From an uncultured Lachnospiraceae bacterium (GTDB lineage: Bacteria > Bacillota > Clostridia > Lachnospirales > Lachnospiraceae), in contig CAJTSB010000014.1 of NCBI GenBank assembly GCA_910578825.1, positions 1 through 64,000 of the forward strand: a stretch of DNA of 64,000 nucleotides, in the 5' to 3' direction. The position numbers and the translations under genes are program-made. Positions 36,701 to 45,000 of the stretch are shown piece after piece. The notes below the pieces were generated by a model, which had not been told where the DNA came from, did no database searches, and saw nothing but the letters and a program-made list of their open reading frames with translations. The stretch's first letter is position 1. The number at the start of each line of letters is the position of its first letter.

Positions 36701-36784
36701 CGAGGCTGCTGCAACTAAGAGGAAGGTCAGCAATGTCTTCACGGGGGAGCGCAAAAGCGTCTTAAATGCAAGGGATTTTTTCAT
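33737..36784 (-). CDS. Large FtsX/MacB-type ABC transporter permease
   Basis: A 1015-residue membrane protein with an N-terminal helix, a large extracellular domain (~60-430), three helices of a first FtsX domain (~460-580), a further helix and extracellular domain (~660-890), and a second set of three helices (~900-1010). Two FtsX units in one chain is the layout of bacitracin- or lipid-related permeases in Firmicutes. The start MKKSLAFKTLLRSP follows AAAGGAG by 8 bases. It lies 31 bases after its ATPase gene and is the last gene of the BlaI-M56-ABC operon, which suggests inducible export or self-protection. Confidence 0.9.
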   Translation of the reverse strand: MKKSLAFKTLLRSPVKTLLTFLLVAAASFALFSRVTDYVITSREAARAQSMYHGVAALDNSVEPIIMDYEYFVPDPKPWPTDEQLEEFASLPGVTLADIRYVTDGLVEDYRRVLSDEDSWMTANYVVEGTYDGYEEYDGEQDYSKLYLVFKDVKVYAGDIDIRNDEMKVLVQFEGDIAWKLSEKYSRSYFDALEKGKRYLSFGSYSERTGTAFELGEYMAEHDCLRMVDGLGDDYLETEEFSYYKGLIESVNQSMMTYDMVYTSDMRAIPYVNEHTLLVSKGRPLTAEDTDSCVVSELFLETYGLSVGDKINVKLGDRHASSGILGTRARDIGDIAQFNTSVELEIIGAYRYNNDDNERMNDFEWRFGPGTIFLHRSLLPVEIPEDYEISMGQFSVFIEDPNDIESFLEKAQPMAADLNLAMRFSDGGWAGMKDSIGSGSLTSLLTTVLYVLGAALALFLAAYLYIGRNRKSYAIMRTLGVPSKKARNSIVTPLIVLSLAAVAVGGLTGLFYTSSTVRKALEGMADSNMPEGVGYVPDVAVPIDAVILCLVLELMFIFLLTLFFVQRMKKTPPLELLHEEAGGAIKKGGIFANSFTAPKPRMDIADTAPVPAGLNLAKLSAIETIPARGKYNAFHQVITYILRHMRRSIGKTAVSLILTLVLAAGIGTFVMAKLAYQDACREMEVKGRANEFASTSIAELLNSDLVKDVYYYRRFDVRINAIGVRSAITFTNNLDRYLINGCKITYAQGYDSASFEETGGVCLLDKELFEELGIALGDTITMMSDDLYNFMPQVYEEDRLEAAIQRAGKPYKVVGFLETEDEDRGVGVFTVINDAAQNLYGQPFPVSYCEYTLADNQKLSDLESSLDQWRKEGMQYAQLGSFRVDSEPLKNARRVRDLLESLFPIAVAAAVLIGLFGPGLVILQLAREAAFLRILGVTKKRARCILVLEQIFLCIVGIILVALILAVFGSGLFVRGMETLAICWLLYFLACICGALAAAIQVTRYKVLELLQVKE

Positions 36785-36815
36785 GGTATTTTCTCCTTTC
36801 TCTCCTGTCACGTCC

Positions 36816-37478
36816 TTACAACGCCTGAAGTTTTCCGTCTCTCATCCGAAGCTGCACGTCCGCCATCTCAGCAACCTCCATATCATGTGTTACGATCACG
36901 ACGCAGTACCCTTTGTCATGTGCAAGGCTGCACAGAATTTCCATGATATTCTGCGTGTTTGCGCTGTCAAGATTTCCGGTCGGCTCATCGGCAAGCATAA
37001 TTTTTGCACTGGATGCAAGGCTTCTTGCAATCGCTACGCGCTGCTGCTCCCCGCCAGACAGTTTCGATGGAAAACGCTCCATCTGCTCCTTCGTGATGCC
37101 TACGCCCTCAAGCAGCTCCTGTGCCCGCGGCTTTGCCTCCTTCGGCGATACCCCGCGCAGCTCCATGGGGAAACAGACATTTTCAACGACGGTCATCAAC
37201 GGGAAAAGATGAAATGCCTGAAAGATCATGGATATCCCTTCCCTGCGGTAACGGTCCAAATCAAGTCCTGCAAGGTTTTCTCCGTCAAAATCCACCTCTC
37301 CGTCTGTGGGCAGATCAAGCCCTGCAAGCAGAGAAAGCAGCGTAGATTTACCGGAACCAGACGGACCGATGATGGTATAGACATTCCCTGCCTCAAACTT
37401 ACAGGAGACATCCGAGACCGCGGCTCTCTGTGTGTTTTTGTATTGATACGTTACGTTTTCCAATGTTAAATTTGCCAT
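36816..37478 (-). CDS. MacB/LolD-type ABC ATPase
   Basis: A 220-residue ABC ATPase with Walker A GPSGSGKST, Q-loop I-F-Q-A-F-H-L-F-P, signature LSGGEQQRVAIAR, Walker B I-M-L-A-D-E-P-T-G-N-L-D and the H-loop V-T-H-D. It is the MacB/LolD/FtsE class, which acts mechanically through FtsX-type permeases to move lipids, peptides or antibiotics. It pairs with the permease gene immediately downstream and follows the M56 sensor gene by about 55 bases. Confidence 0.95.
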   Translation of the reverse strand: MANLTLENVTYQYKNTQRAAVSDVSCKFEAGNVYTIIGPSGSGKSTLLSLLAGLDLPTDGEVDFDGENLAGLDLDRYRREGISMIFQAFHLFPLMTVVENVCFPMELRGVSPKEAKPRAQELLEGVGITKEQMERFPSKLSGGEQQRVAIARSLASSAKIMLADEPTGNLDSANTQNIMEILCSLAHDKGYCVVIVTHDMEVAEMADVQLRMRDGKLQAL

Positions 37479-37532
37479 ATTCCTGCTCCTTTACTTCATT
37501 ATATTTGTCAACTCTGTATCCTGTTGCCATCT

Positions 37533-40013
37533 CTATATCATCCCCCAGCCCAAATAGTAACTTGAGCATATTGGCCATAGTATTATCTCCTTAGTGCTGT
37601 ATTTTTTGGTCAAATTAACCACCTTAGACTGAAAATCTCCCTGTTTCATTTCAAGGACATCTCCTGCGTCCATTTCATCCCATAAACGTTCCACCTCATC
37701 CATCATCGCGCCTATGCATTGATCCCTCTCCTCAACGGTCACCGTATCTTTGTCCGTAATATAATATGAGACATGACAGCCCATACTATCCCATATATAC
37801 ATTGTTTGGGAGGCATGGGGTTTTTTGTTAAAATACAGGTACAACAAGATGCTCTGTTCCAGAGGTTCAGAATTCTCATAATCCTGCGCCCTGTTTGATA
37901 GCGCCGCTAAATATACGGTATGGGTAATGAAATATTTCTCTTCTTCCGACAGCTCTACCTGAATATCTTCCCGTAATATGTCGTTCATGATCCTGTCGTA
38001 ACTTTGATAATTCTCAACAGACCATTCTAAAAGTTCACGGTCAAAATCCGCCACCGACATTTCTTTATAACGATACCCCGGCTGACGCAACAAAAGTATT
38101 TTTCGGTAATCTTCTTCCGTTCCTGGCAGATATTCACTGTTTTCCGTTCCAGTATCTGCATAATATACCAAAACATCCGTATAACGTTTCTTCCAATCTT
38201 CTATCTCTTTCTTAGAATGCGTCTCTTCCTGACTGTTGATGGACTCGTATTCGAATTCGATATCCACCTGCAGCTTGTAGTTACTCCATTCCTTCTGTAA
38301 CGAATCCACTGCCTGTTGTATCCCTGTCTTCATATATGACTCAGACGCATACTCTTCCTCACACTTTCCAGCCATAGTCCGGGAAAGACCATCTGTCACA
38401 CCGCGGATTGCATCAACATACTCGCCGACGGACAAATCGTTTACATTTTGCACATACATGGTTATGTGATATCCCAGTCCCTGTACTTCTTTTTGCGGCA
38501 AGGCAATATCCTCTGGCAGAATACTTCCTTTAAACACTGTCTCTATCCACCTCTGAGAAGTCAGCGGCCGCAAGGCATAAAAGAGATAAGAGGCAATCTC
38601 GTCACTGTTACGCATTTCATATAGATTCTTATTTGAAAATAATCGATTCAGCATTTGCCGTTCTTCATCTGCAGCAGTTGCCACCAATACCCTATCCCGG
38701 TATTCTGCAACGCTCATATCCTCGTAACCATCAAAACGCAGCACACTCAGCATTCCATATTCCTCTGCCGTAATATCCGCATTAGATGAAATGTTTTTTT
38801 CCGCTTCGGGAACCGCAGAGGTAGCAAATACAACCGTTACGCTCATCACAAGCCCGACCGCAATGGCAACTGCGCCCATAGAAAATCTGCGAATCACCAT
38901 AATGGAACGGATTCTCTTTTCAATTGCGTTGAGGCTTAAATTACTGCACAACGGTCTTATCCGGTTTCTTTCCGCCTCCATATTAATCAGAATATTTGCA
39001 TAGACAGATTTCTCACTTACACCTTTACGCCGAACGACACTCTCGTCACAGGCAAGCTCAACATCACGGTTGAGCAGGATATACATCAACCAGACCATTG
39101 GATTGAACCAGTGGATGCAGCACACAAAAACTGCCAGTAATTTCATCACCGTATCACAGTGATATATATGCATGTATTCATGCCAGAGTATGTATTCCAA
39201 CTGCCCGGTCTCTTCCCATTCCAGTTTCTTCGGAAGAAGAATGACTGGACAAAACACGCCATAGGTAAGCGGCGTATCCACTCTGTCTGATACCCTTACC
39301 TGCGTTTTATGGCAAAAACCATGAAAAAACCGCTCTCTCTGCGACAGGCGCATTTCCATCCACTGCGCCACAAACTCATTTTCTACAGGCAGAGACATCG
39401 AAAATTCCCTGCGGCAACGCACATAAGTTACAACAAAAAATACGGCGCAAAACAAAGCTCCCATGACCCATACTGCCAACCAGATATTGTCTCTCAACAC
39501 ACTCCACATACCCGACAGAAACGTGGCTGCAAAGCCAACACGCGACGTATCCGGCTGTTTCATAATTATATACTCTTCCGATGCAGCCCCCTGACTGGTT
39601 TCCATTACAACGTTTCCTACAATCTGCTGCCTCTCTGTCCCTTTGCCGGTTTTTGAAAAATTCTGTCCGACCGCCCCATTGTCTGAGTCTACAGACCACT
39701 GCCCGGACTTACCGTCGACTGTTACCACCTGCCATGCCACATCACCCTGTGTACGTCCAACATCCCATCCATTACCAAACCAGCTATATTCTCCCGCAGT
39801 AACATCCACCAACTCCTTCACAGAATCCCGCCTGGCAAGCGAATAAACACTGAATTCAGACGGAACCTCAAATGGAACCAAAAGGCGCAGCATGATAATT
39901 CCCCACAATACGAGAAAGGTCCTCTTTGGCAGCCTGTCAATTGCTGCAACCCGCATCAATGCAACTACCAGAATCATGACCGCCCCGCAAAAGCTCATTT
40001 GCAGTAAATCCAT
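37533..40013 (-). CDS. M56-family membrane metallopeptidase (BlaR1-like) with duplicated extracellular domain
   Basis: A BlaR1/MecR1-like sensor of 826 residues. The N-terminal half has membrane helices and a zinc peptidase site H-E-Y-M-H near residue 280, followed by A-C-D-E-S-V. A helix near 380-400 leads to a long extracellular part. That part is not a penicillin-binding domain; it contains two related copies (about 415-590 and 640-800), each with a M-S-V-A-[ED]-[YF] start and a later [GC]-Y/V-x-I-T segment. Sensors of this class cleave the BlaI repressor on ligand binding. The start MDLLQMSFCG follows GAGGTGAG and the stop of blaI-like gene. The ligand is unknown, probably not a beta-lactam. 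Confidence 0.88.
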   Translation of the reverse strand: MDLLQMSFCGAVMILVVALMRVAAIDRLPKRTFLVLWGIIMLRLLVPFEVPSEFSVYSLARRDSVKELVDVTAGEYSWFGNGWDVGRTQGDVAWQVVTVDGKSGQWSVDSDNGAVGQNFSKTGKGTERQQIVGNVVMETSQGAASEEYIIMKQPDTSRVGFAATFLSGMWSVLRDNIWLAVWVMGALFCAVFFVVTYVRCRREFSMSLPVENEFVAQWMEMRLSQRERFFHGFCHKTQVRVSDRVDTPLTYGVFCPVILLPKKLEWEETGQLEYILWHEYMHIYHCDTVMKLLAVFVCCIHWFNPMVWLMYILLNRDVELACDESVVRRKGVSEKSVYANILINMEAERNRIRPLCSNLSLNAIEKRIRSIMVIRRFSMGAVAIAVGLVMSVTVVFATSAVPEAEKNISSNADITAEEYGMLSVLRFDGYEDMSVAEYRDRVLVATAADEERQMLNRLFSNKNLYEMRNSDEIASYLFYALRPLTSQRWIETVFKGSILPEDIALPQKEVQGLGYHITMYVQNVNDLSVGEYVDAIRGVTDGLSRTMAGKCEEEYASESYMKTGIQQAVDSLQKEWSNYKLQVDIEFEYESINSQEETHSKKEIEDWKKRYTDVLVYYADTGTENSEYLPGTEEDYRKILLLRQPGYRYKEMSVADFDRELLEWSVENYQSYDRIMNDILREDIQVELSEEEKYFITHTVYLAALSNRAQDYENSEPLEQSILLYLYFNKKPHASQTMYIWDSMGCHVSYYITDKDTVTVEERDQCIGAMMDEVERLWDEMDAGDVLEMKQGDFQSKVVNLTKKYSTKEIILWPICSSYYLGWGMI

Positions 40014-40026
40014 TGTCTCACCTCTT

Positions 40027-40395
40027 TCATTCCAATTCTCCGACAATCTGTCTCAGTTTCTCAACCTGATCTGTGGAAAGTTTCTTTCTGCCAAGCAAGG
40101 CGGCAAACAGTTTGTCCGCAGAACCGTCATAAACTTTATCAATCAGTTCGTTGGTCTCCGTTTCCTGCACTTCTTCTTTTGCGATCAGTGCATGACACAT
40201 AAAATTCGGCTCCTGACGCTCAATCGCTCCCTTCTTCATGCATCGTTTAATCAGCGTATATGTAGTATTCTTGTTCCAGCCTACCTCCGCGGTCAGTTTT
40301 TCCGCAATCCGCTTTGCAGGCAAATCCCCCTCATTCCAGAGAACGCTCATGATTTTTAACTCTGAATCAAATAATTTTGCTGTCTCTTTTTCCAT
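40027..40395 (-). CDS. BlaI/MecI/CopY-family repressor
   Basis: A 122-residue winged-helix repressor. The family core is clear: L-F-D-S-E-L-K-I-M-S-V-L-W, then N-K-N-T-T-Y-T-L-I-K-R, with the cleavage-region dimer helix at the C-terminus. BlaI-type proteins bind dyads with AGACT- or TACA-type arms and are inactivated by their partner M56 peptidase, which is encoded immediately downstream. Two matching dyads cover its own promoter. It probably represses the whole operon including the MacB-like transporter. Confidence 0.93.
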   Translation of the reverse strand: MEKETAKLFDSELKIMSVLWNEGDLPAKRIAEKLTAEVGWNKNTTYTLIKRCMKKGAIERQEPNFMCHALIAKEEVQETETNELIDKVYDGSADKLFAALLGRKKLSTDQVEKLRQIVGELE

Positions 40396-40420
40396 ATCAT
40401 CTTCCTCCGTACATATTATA

Positions 40421-40476
40421 AGACTGCGGTAGTCTGTTCATGTTTATAGACTACCACAGTCTTATAATCTTGTCAA
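40421..40476 (-). promoter_or_regulatory. BlaI-type double operator overlapping the operon promoter
   Basis: Two 15-bp dyads, AGACTGCGGTAGTCT (40421-40435) and AGACTACCACAGTCT (40448-40462), are each internally palindromic (AGACT-N5-AGTCT) and are near-perfect inverted copies of each other. On the minus strand TTGACA (40471-40476) is followed after 17 bases by TAGTCT inside the second dyad, so repressor binding would block the promoter. Confidence 0.8.
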
Positions 40477-40513
40477 TAGAGTATTATGGCATATGAAAAG
40501 CAGCTGATTCTCC

Positions 40514-42004
40514 TTATGCCCTCAGATTCGTATATCCCATCAGGCTCGCATCCACCTCACGCGCGACCTCCCGTCCCTCACGGATTGCCCACACGACGAG
40601 GGACTGCCCCCTGTGCATATCTCCGGCGGCAAAGACATTTTTTACATCCGTCTCATAACAGTCTGTCTGCGTCTTAACATTCGTACGCTCATTCAGGGAA
40701 ACACCGAACGCGTCGGCAATGTATTTTTCCGTTCCTAAAAATCCTGCTGCAATCAAAACCAGATCCGCATCCATCCTGCTTTCGCTGCCCGGCACTTCTG
40801 TCATCGCCATACGTCCGGTCTTCTCGTCTTTCTTGCCCTCCAGTTTCACGGTGACGAGCCCGCAAAGCCTGCCATTTTTGTCTTTGAGAAATTCCTTAAC
40901 TGTGGTCTGGTAAATCCGCGGATCATGCCCAAACATGGCAATCGCCTCTTCCTGGCCGTAATCTGTCTTGCAAACCTTCGGCCACTGCGGCCATGGATTA
41001 TCCCCGGCGCGCTCATCCGGAGCCTTGGGCATCATCTCAAGCTGTGTCACAGAGGCTGCGCCGTGTCGGATGCTGGTTCCCACACAATCGTTTCCGGTAT
41101 CTCCGCCGCCGATAATCACAACCTTTTTGCCCCTGGCGGAAATATATTTCTTATCTTTCAAATCAGAATCCAAAAGGCTCTTCGTCGTCGCCGCAAGGAA
41201 ATCGACTGCAAAATAAATACCTTCGGCATCCCTGCCGGGCGCTTTGATATCTCTTGGATTTTTAGCCCCGCAGGCAAGTATGACCCTGTCGTATTCCTTT
41301 AACAATTTTGCTGCCTTGATATCTTTTCCGACATTGACACCGGTGATAAACTCCACACCCTCTTCTTTCATGATTTCCACTTTCCGGTCGATCACGTGTT
41401 TTTCCAGTTTCATGTTGGGAATTCCGTACATGAGCAGTCCCCCCGCGCGATCGTCGCGCTCATACACGGTCACCTGATGCCCGCGTTTGTTGAGCTGGTC
41501 TGCCGCTGCCATCCCTGCCGGACCGGAACCGATAACCGCCACCTTCTTTCCGGTGCGTACCTTCGGCGGACGCGCCCTGGCAAATCCCTGTTCGTAGGCA
41601 TATTCAATAATTCCAAACTCATTTTCTTTTACCGTAACAGGGTCCCCGTAATGACCGCAGGTACATGCCGCCTCACAGAGCGCGGGACATACGCGGGCAG
41701 TAAATTCCGGAAAGTTATTCGTCTTTTTCAAACGGTTATATGCCTGTTCCCAGTTTCCGGTATATACAAGGTCATTCCATTCCGGCACCAGATTGTGCAA
41801 CGGACAGCCGGAAGTCATTCCCATAATGTCCATGCCCGACTGGCAGAACGGAACCCCGCACGCCATACAGCGCGCGCCCTGTTTCCGTTGTTCTTCCTGT
41901 GACAGAGGGGTGTGGAATTCGTTAAAATTCTCAATGCGCTCTTTTGGCGTCACCGCCTCTGCCGTCTGTCTTTTATAATCCAAAAATCCTGTTGGTTTTC
42001 CCAT
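40514..42004 (-). CDS. gltD: Glutamate synthase small subunit (NADPH-GOGAT beta)
   Basis: A 496-residue FAD- and Fe-S-containing subunit that passes electrons from NADPH to the large subunit for glutamate synthesis. The N-terminal cysteine clusters (C-M-A-C-G-V-P-F-C and R-V-C-P-A-L-C-E-A-A-C) bind 4Fe-4S clusters. Two nucleotide-binding motifs follow: FAD G-S-G-P-A-G-M-A near 155 and NADPH G-G-G-D-T-G-N-D near 297. A closing A-A-G-D segment is near the C-terminus. It lies 20 bases after gltB and is co-transcribed with it. Confidence 0.96.
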   Translation of the reverse strand: MGKPTGFLDYKRQTAEAVTPKERIENFNEFHTPLSQEEQRKQGARCMACGVPFCQSGMDIMGMTSGCPLHNLVPEWNDLVYTGNWEQAYNRLKKTNNFPEFTARVCPALCEAACTCGHYGDPVTVKENEFGIIEYAYEQGFARARPPKVRTGKKVAVIGSGPAGMAAADQLNKRGHQVTVYERDDRAGGLLMYGIPNMKLEKHVIDRKVEIMKEEGVEFITGVNVGKDIKAAKLLKEYDRVILACGAKNPRDIKAPGRDAEGIYFAVDFLAATTKSLLDSDLKDKKYISARGKKVVIIGGGDTGNDCVGTSIRHGAASVTQLEMMPKAPDERAGDNPWPQWPKVCKTDYGQEEAIAMFGHDPRIYQTTVKEFLKDKNGRLCGLVTVKLEGKKDEKTGRMAMTEVPGSESRMDADLVLIAAGFLGTEKYIADAFGVSLNERTNVKTQTDCYETDVKNVFAAGDMHRGQSLVVWAIREGREVAREVDASLMGYTNLRA

Positions 42005-42024
42005 GATAAATTCCTCCTTTTACG

Positions 42025-45000
42025 TCAGTGGCTGTTCAGCGAACCCTTAGGCATATTCCCAACTGCGCCTGGTCCCTCCTTCGGACATATGGCATAGAAG
42101 GCCTCAATCTGTGCCTGCTCCGAGCTGAGTCCCTTTTCTTCCATCTGTACAATCGCCATCATCATACGGTTGTAGTCATAAGGCACAATTTTCTTGAATT
42201 TCGGCAGATAGCTGCTGAAATCATCAAGAATCTCCTTCCCTTTTCGGGAATTTGTCAACGCCACATGTTCCTTAATCATGTCTTTCAGCTCCATCACATC
42301 ATATTTCGAAGTAATTTCCCTGGAAAATACCATCTCCTTATTAATTCGCGTATACAAATCATTCTCTTCATCCAGGACATACACAATGCCGCCGCTCATG
42401 CCCGCCGCAAAGTTTTTCCCGGTTTTTCCAAGAACAACCACGCGACCGCCGGTCATATATTCGCAGCCATGATCGCCAACGCCCTCTACCACCGCATTTG
42501 CACCTGAATTACGGACGCAGAAACGTTCTCCGGCAACGCCGTTTATAAACGCCTTTCCGCTGGTAGCTCCGTAAAGGGCAACATTTCCAATAATAATATT
42601 TTCATCCTGTTTAAATTTCGCTCCGGTCGGCGGATATACCACAAGTTTTCCACCGGATAAACCTTTGCCAAAATAATCGTTGCTGTCACCGACAAGCTCC
42701 AGTGTCAGACCTCTGGGAATGAAAGCGCCAAAGCTCTGCCCTCCTGCACCGCTGCATTTGATTATAAATGTGTCTTCATCCAGACTATCTACATAACGCC
42801 TCGTAATCTCGGAGCCGAAAATAGTACCGAAAGAACGATCCGTATTGGTAACCTCCACATCTATACTGCGCCTCTGCCCATGTTCCAGCGCAGATTTCAA
42901 CTGTTTCAACAGCACCTTCTCATCCTTGGTTTTTTCCAATTCAAAGTCATAGACCTGTTTGGGGTCGAAAATAACTTTCGCTTTCGGTCCCGCAAACGGG
43001 TTGTTCAAAATCGCAGATAAATCCAGCTCTTTTTCCCGCTCGCTTAAATCCTCGCGTACTTTTAGCAGATCGCTTCGTCCCACAAGCTCATCCAGTGTAC
43101 GGATTCCTAATTTCGCCATATATTCGCGCAGTTCCTCCGCAATAAAACGCATGAAATTGATGACGTATTCCGGTTTTCCTGCAAAGCGTTTGCGCAGTTC
43201 GGGATTCTGGGTGGCGATTCCTGCCGGACAGGTATCAAGGTTGCAGACGCGCATCATCACACAGCCCATCGTTACCAGCGGCGCCGTCGCAAAGCCAAAT
43301 TCCTCGGCGCCGAGCATAGCGGCAATCGCCACATCACGCCCGGTCATCAACTTGCCGTCCGTCTCAATCCTTACCTTATTGCGCAGACCGTTTAAAATCA
43401 AAGTCTGATGCGTCTCTGACAGTCCCAGCTCCCAGGGAAGACCGGCATTGTGAATGGAACTTGAAGGCGCCGCTCCGGTTCCTCCGTCATAACCAGAAAT
43501 CAATACCACCTGCGCGCCTGCCTTTGCCACGCCTGCCGCAACGGTTCCCACACCTGCCTCGGACACAAGTTTGACAGTAATCCTTGCCTCCCTGTTGGAA
43601 TTTTTCAAATCATAAATCAACTGCTCCAAATCCTCAATCGAATAAATGTCATGGTGCGGCGGCGGTGAAATCAGAGACACCCCCGGCGTCGAAAGCCTCG
43701 TTTTGGCAATCCACGGATACACCTTCTGTCCGGGCAGGTGTCCGCCCTCGCCCGGCTTGGCTCCCTGCGCCATCTTAATCTGAATCTCCTTCGCACTGAC
43801 CAGATACTGGCTGGTCACACCGAACCGTCCGGACGCCACCTGCTTAATTGCCGAGCAGCGGTTGACGCCGTCCCTGCCTGCCCCAAGACGCTCCGGGCTC
43901 TCTCCACCTTCGCCGCTGTTGGATTTACCATGGAGGCGGTTCATCGCAATCGCCAGAGTCTCATGCGCTTCCTGCGAAATGGAGCCATAAGACATCGCCC
44001 CCGTTTTAAAACGCGTGACGATCGAATCTACACTCTCCACTTCCTCAATCAAAACTCCCTTTTTCGGGAATTTAAAGGTCATCATACCGCGGATATTGGC
44101 ATCTCTTTCCTGCAGATCCGCTGCCTGCGTATACTGTTTAAACAACTGATAATCGCCGCGTTTCGTGGATTCCTGGAGCAGATGGATAGTCACCGGATTG
44201 TATAAATGGCTGTCTGCCCCGCTTCGCATCTTATGGCGTCCGCGGCTCTCTAACGTCAAATCGGTCTCCAGGCCAAGCGGGTCATAAGCGCTGGAATGAA
44301 GCGCATCCACATCCTCCTCAATGTCTTTTAACGTAATGCCGCCGATGCGGCTTACCGTGTCCGTAAAATATTTGTTAATTACATTTTCACTGATGCCGAT
44401 TGCCTCAAAGATTTTCGCCCCCTGATAAGACTGAATCGTAGAAATTCCCATCTTCGCCGCAATCTTTACAATGCCGTGAAGGATTGCGTTGTTGTAATCT
44501 TCAACTGCCGCATAGTAATCTTTATCTAACATATGCTCGTCAATCAGCTGTTTCACCGTATCCTGTGCCAGATAGGGATTGATAGCGCAGGCGCCATAAC
44601 CAAGCAGCGTTGCAAAATGATGTACTTCCCTCGGCTCGCCGGATTCCAGAATCATGGCAAGCGCCGTGCGTTTCTTAGTCTTAATCAGATACTGCTGCAA
44701 GGCAGATACTGCCAAAAGCGAGGGAATCGGCACATGGTTCTCGTCTACGCTGCGGTCGGACAGAATCAGGATATTGGCCCCATCGCGATACGCGCGATCC
44801 GCCTCCACAAACAGCCGTTCAATCGCCTTTTCCAGACTAGTGTTCTTATAGTAGGTAATGGGGATTTCCACCACCTGAAACCCTTCCACTTTCATGGACT
44901 TTATTTTCATCAGATCCGTATTTGTCAGAATTGGATTATCCACTTTCAATACCTGACAGTTCAGCGGCCTTTCTTCCAGAAGGTTTCCATCCTCCCCGAT

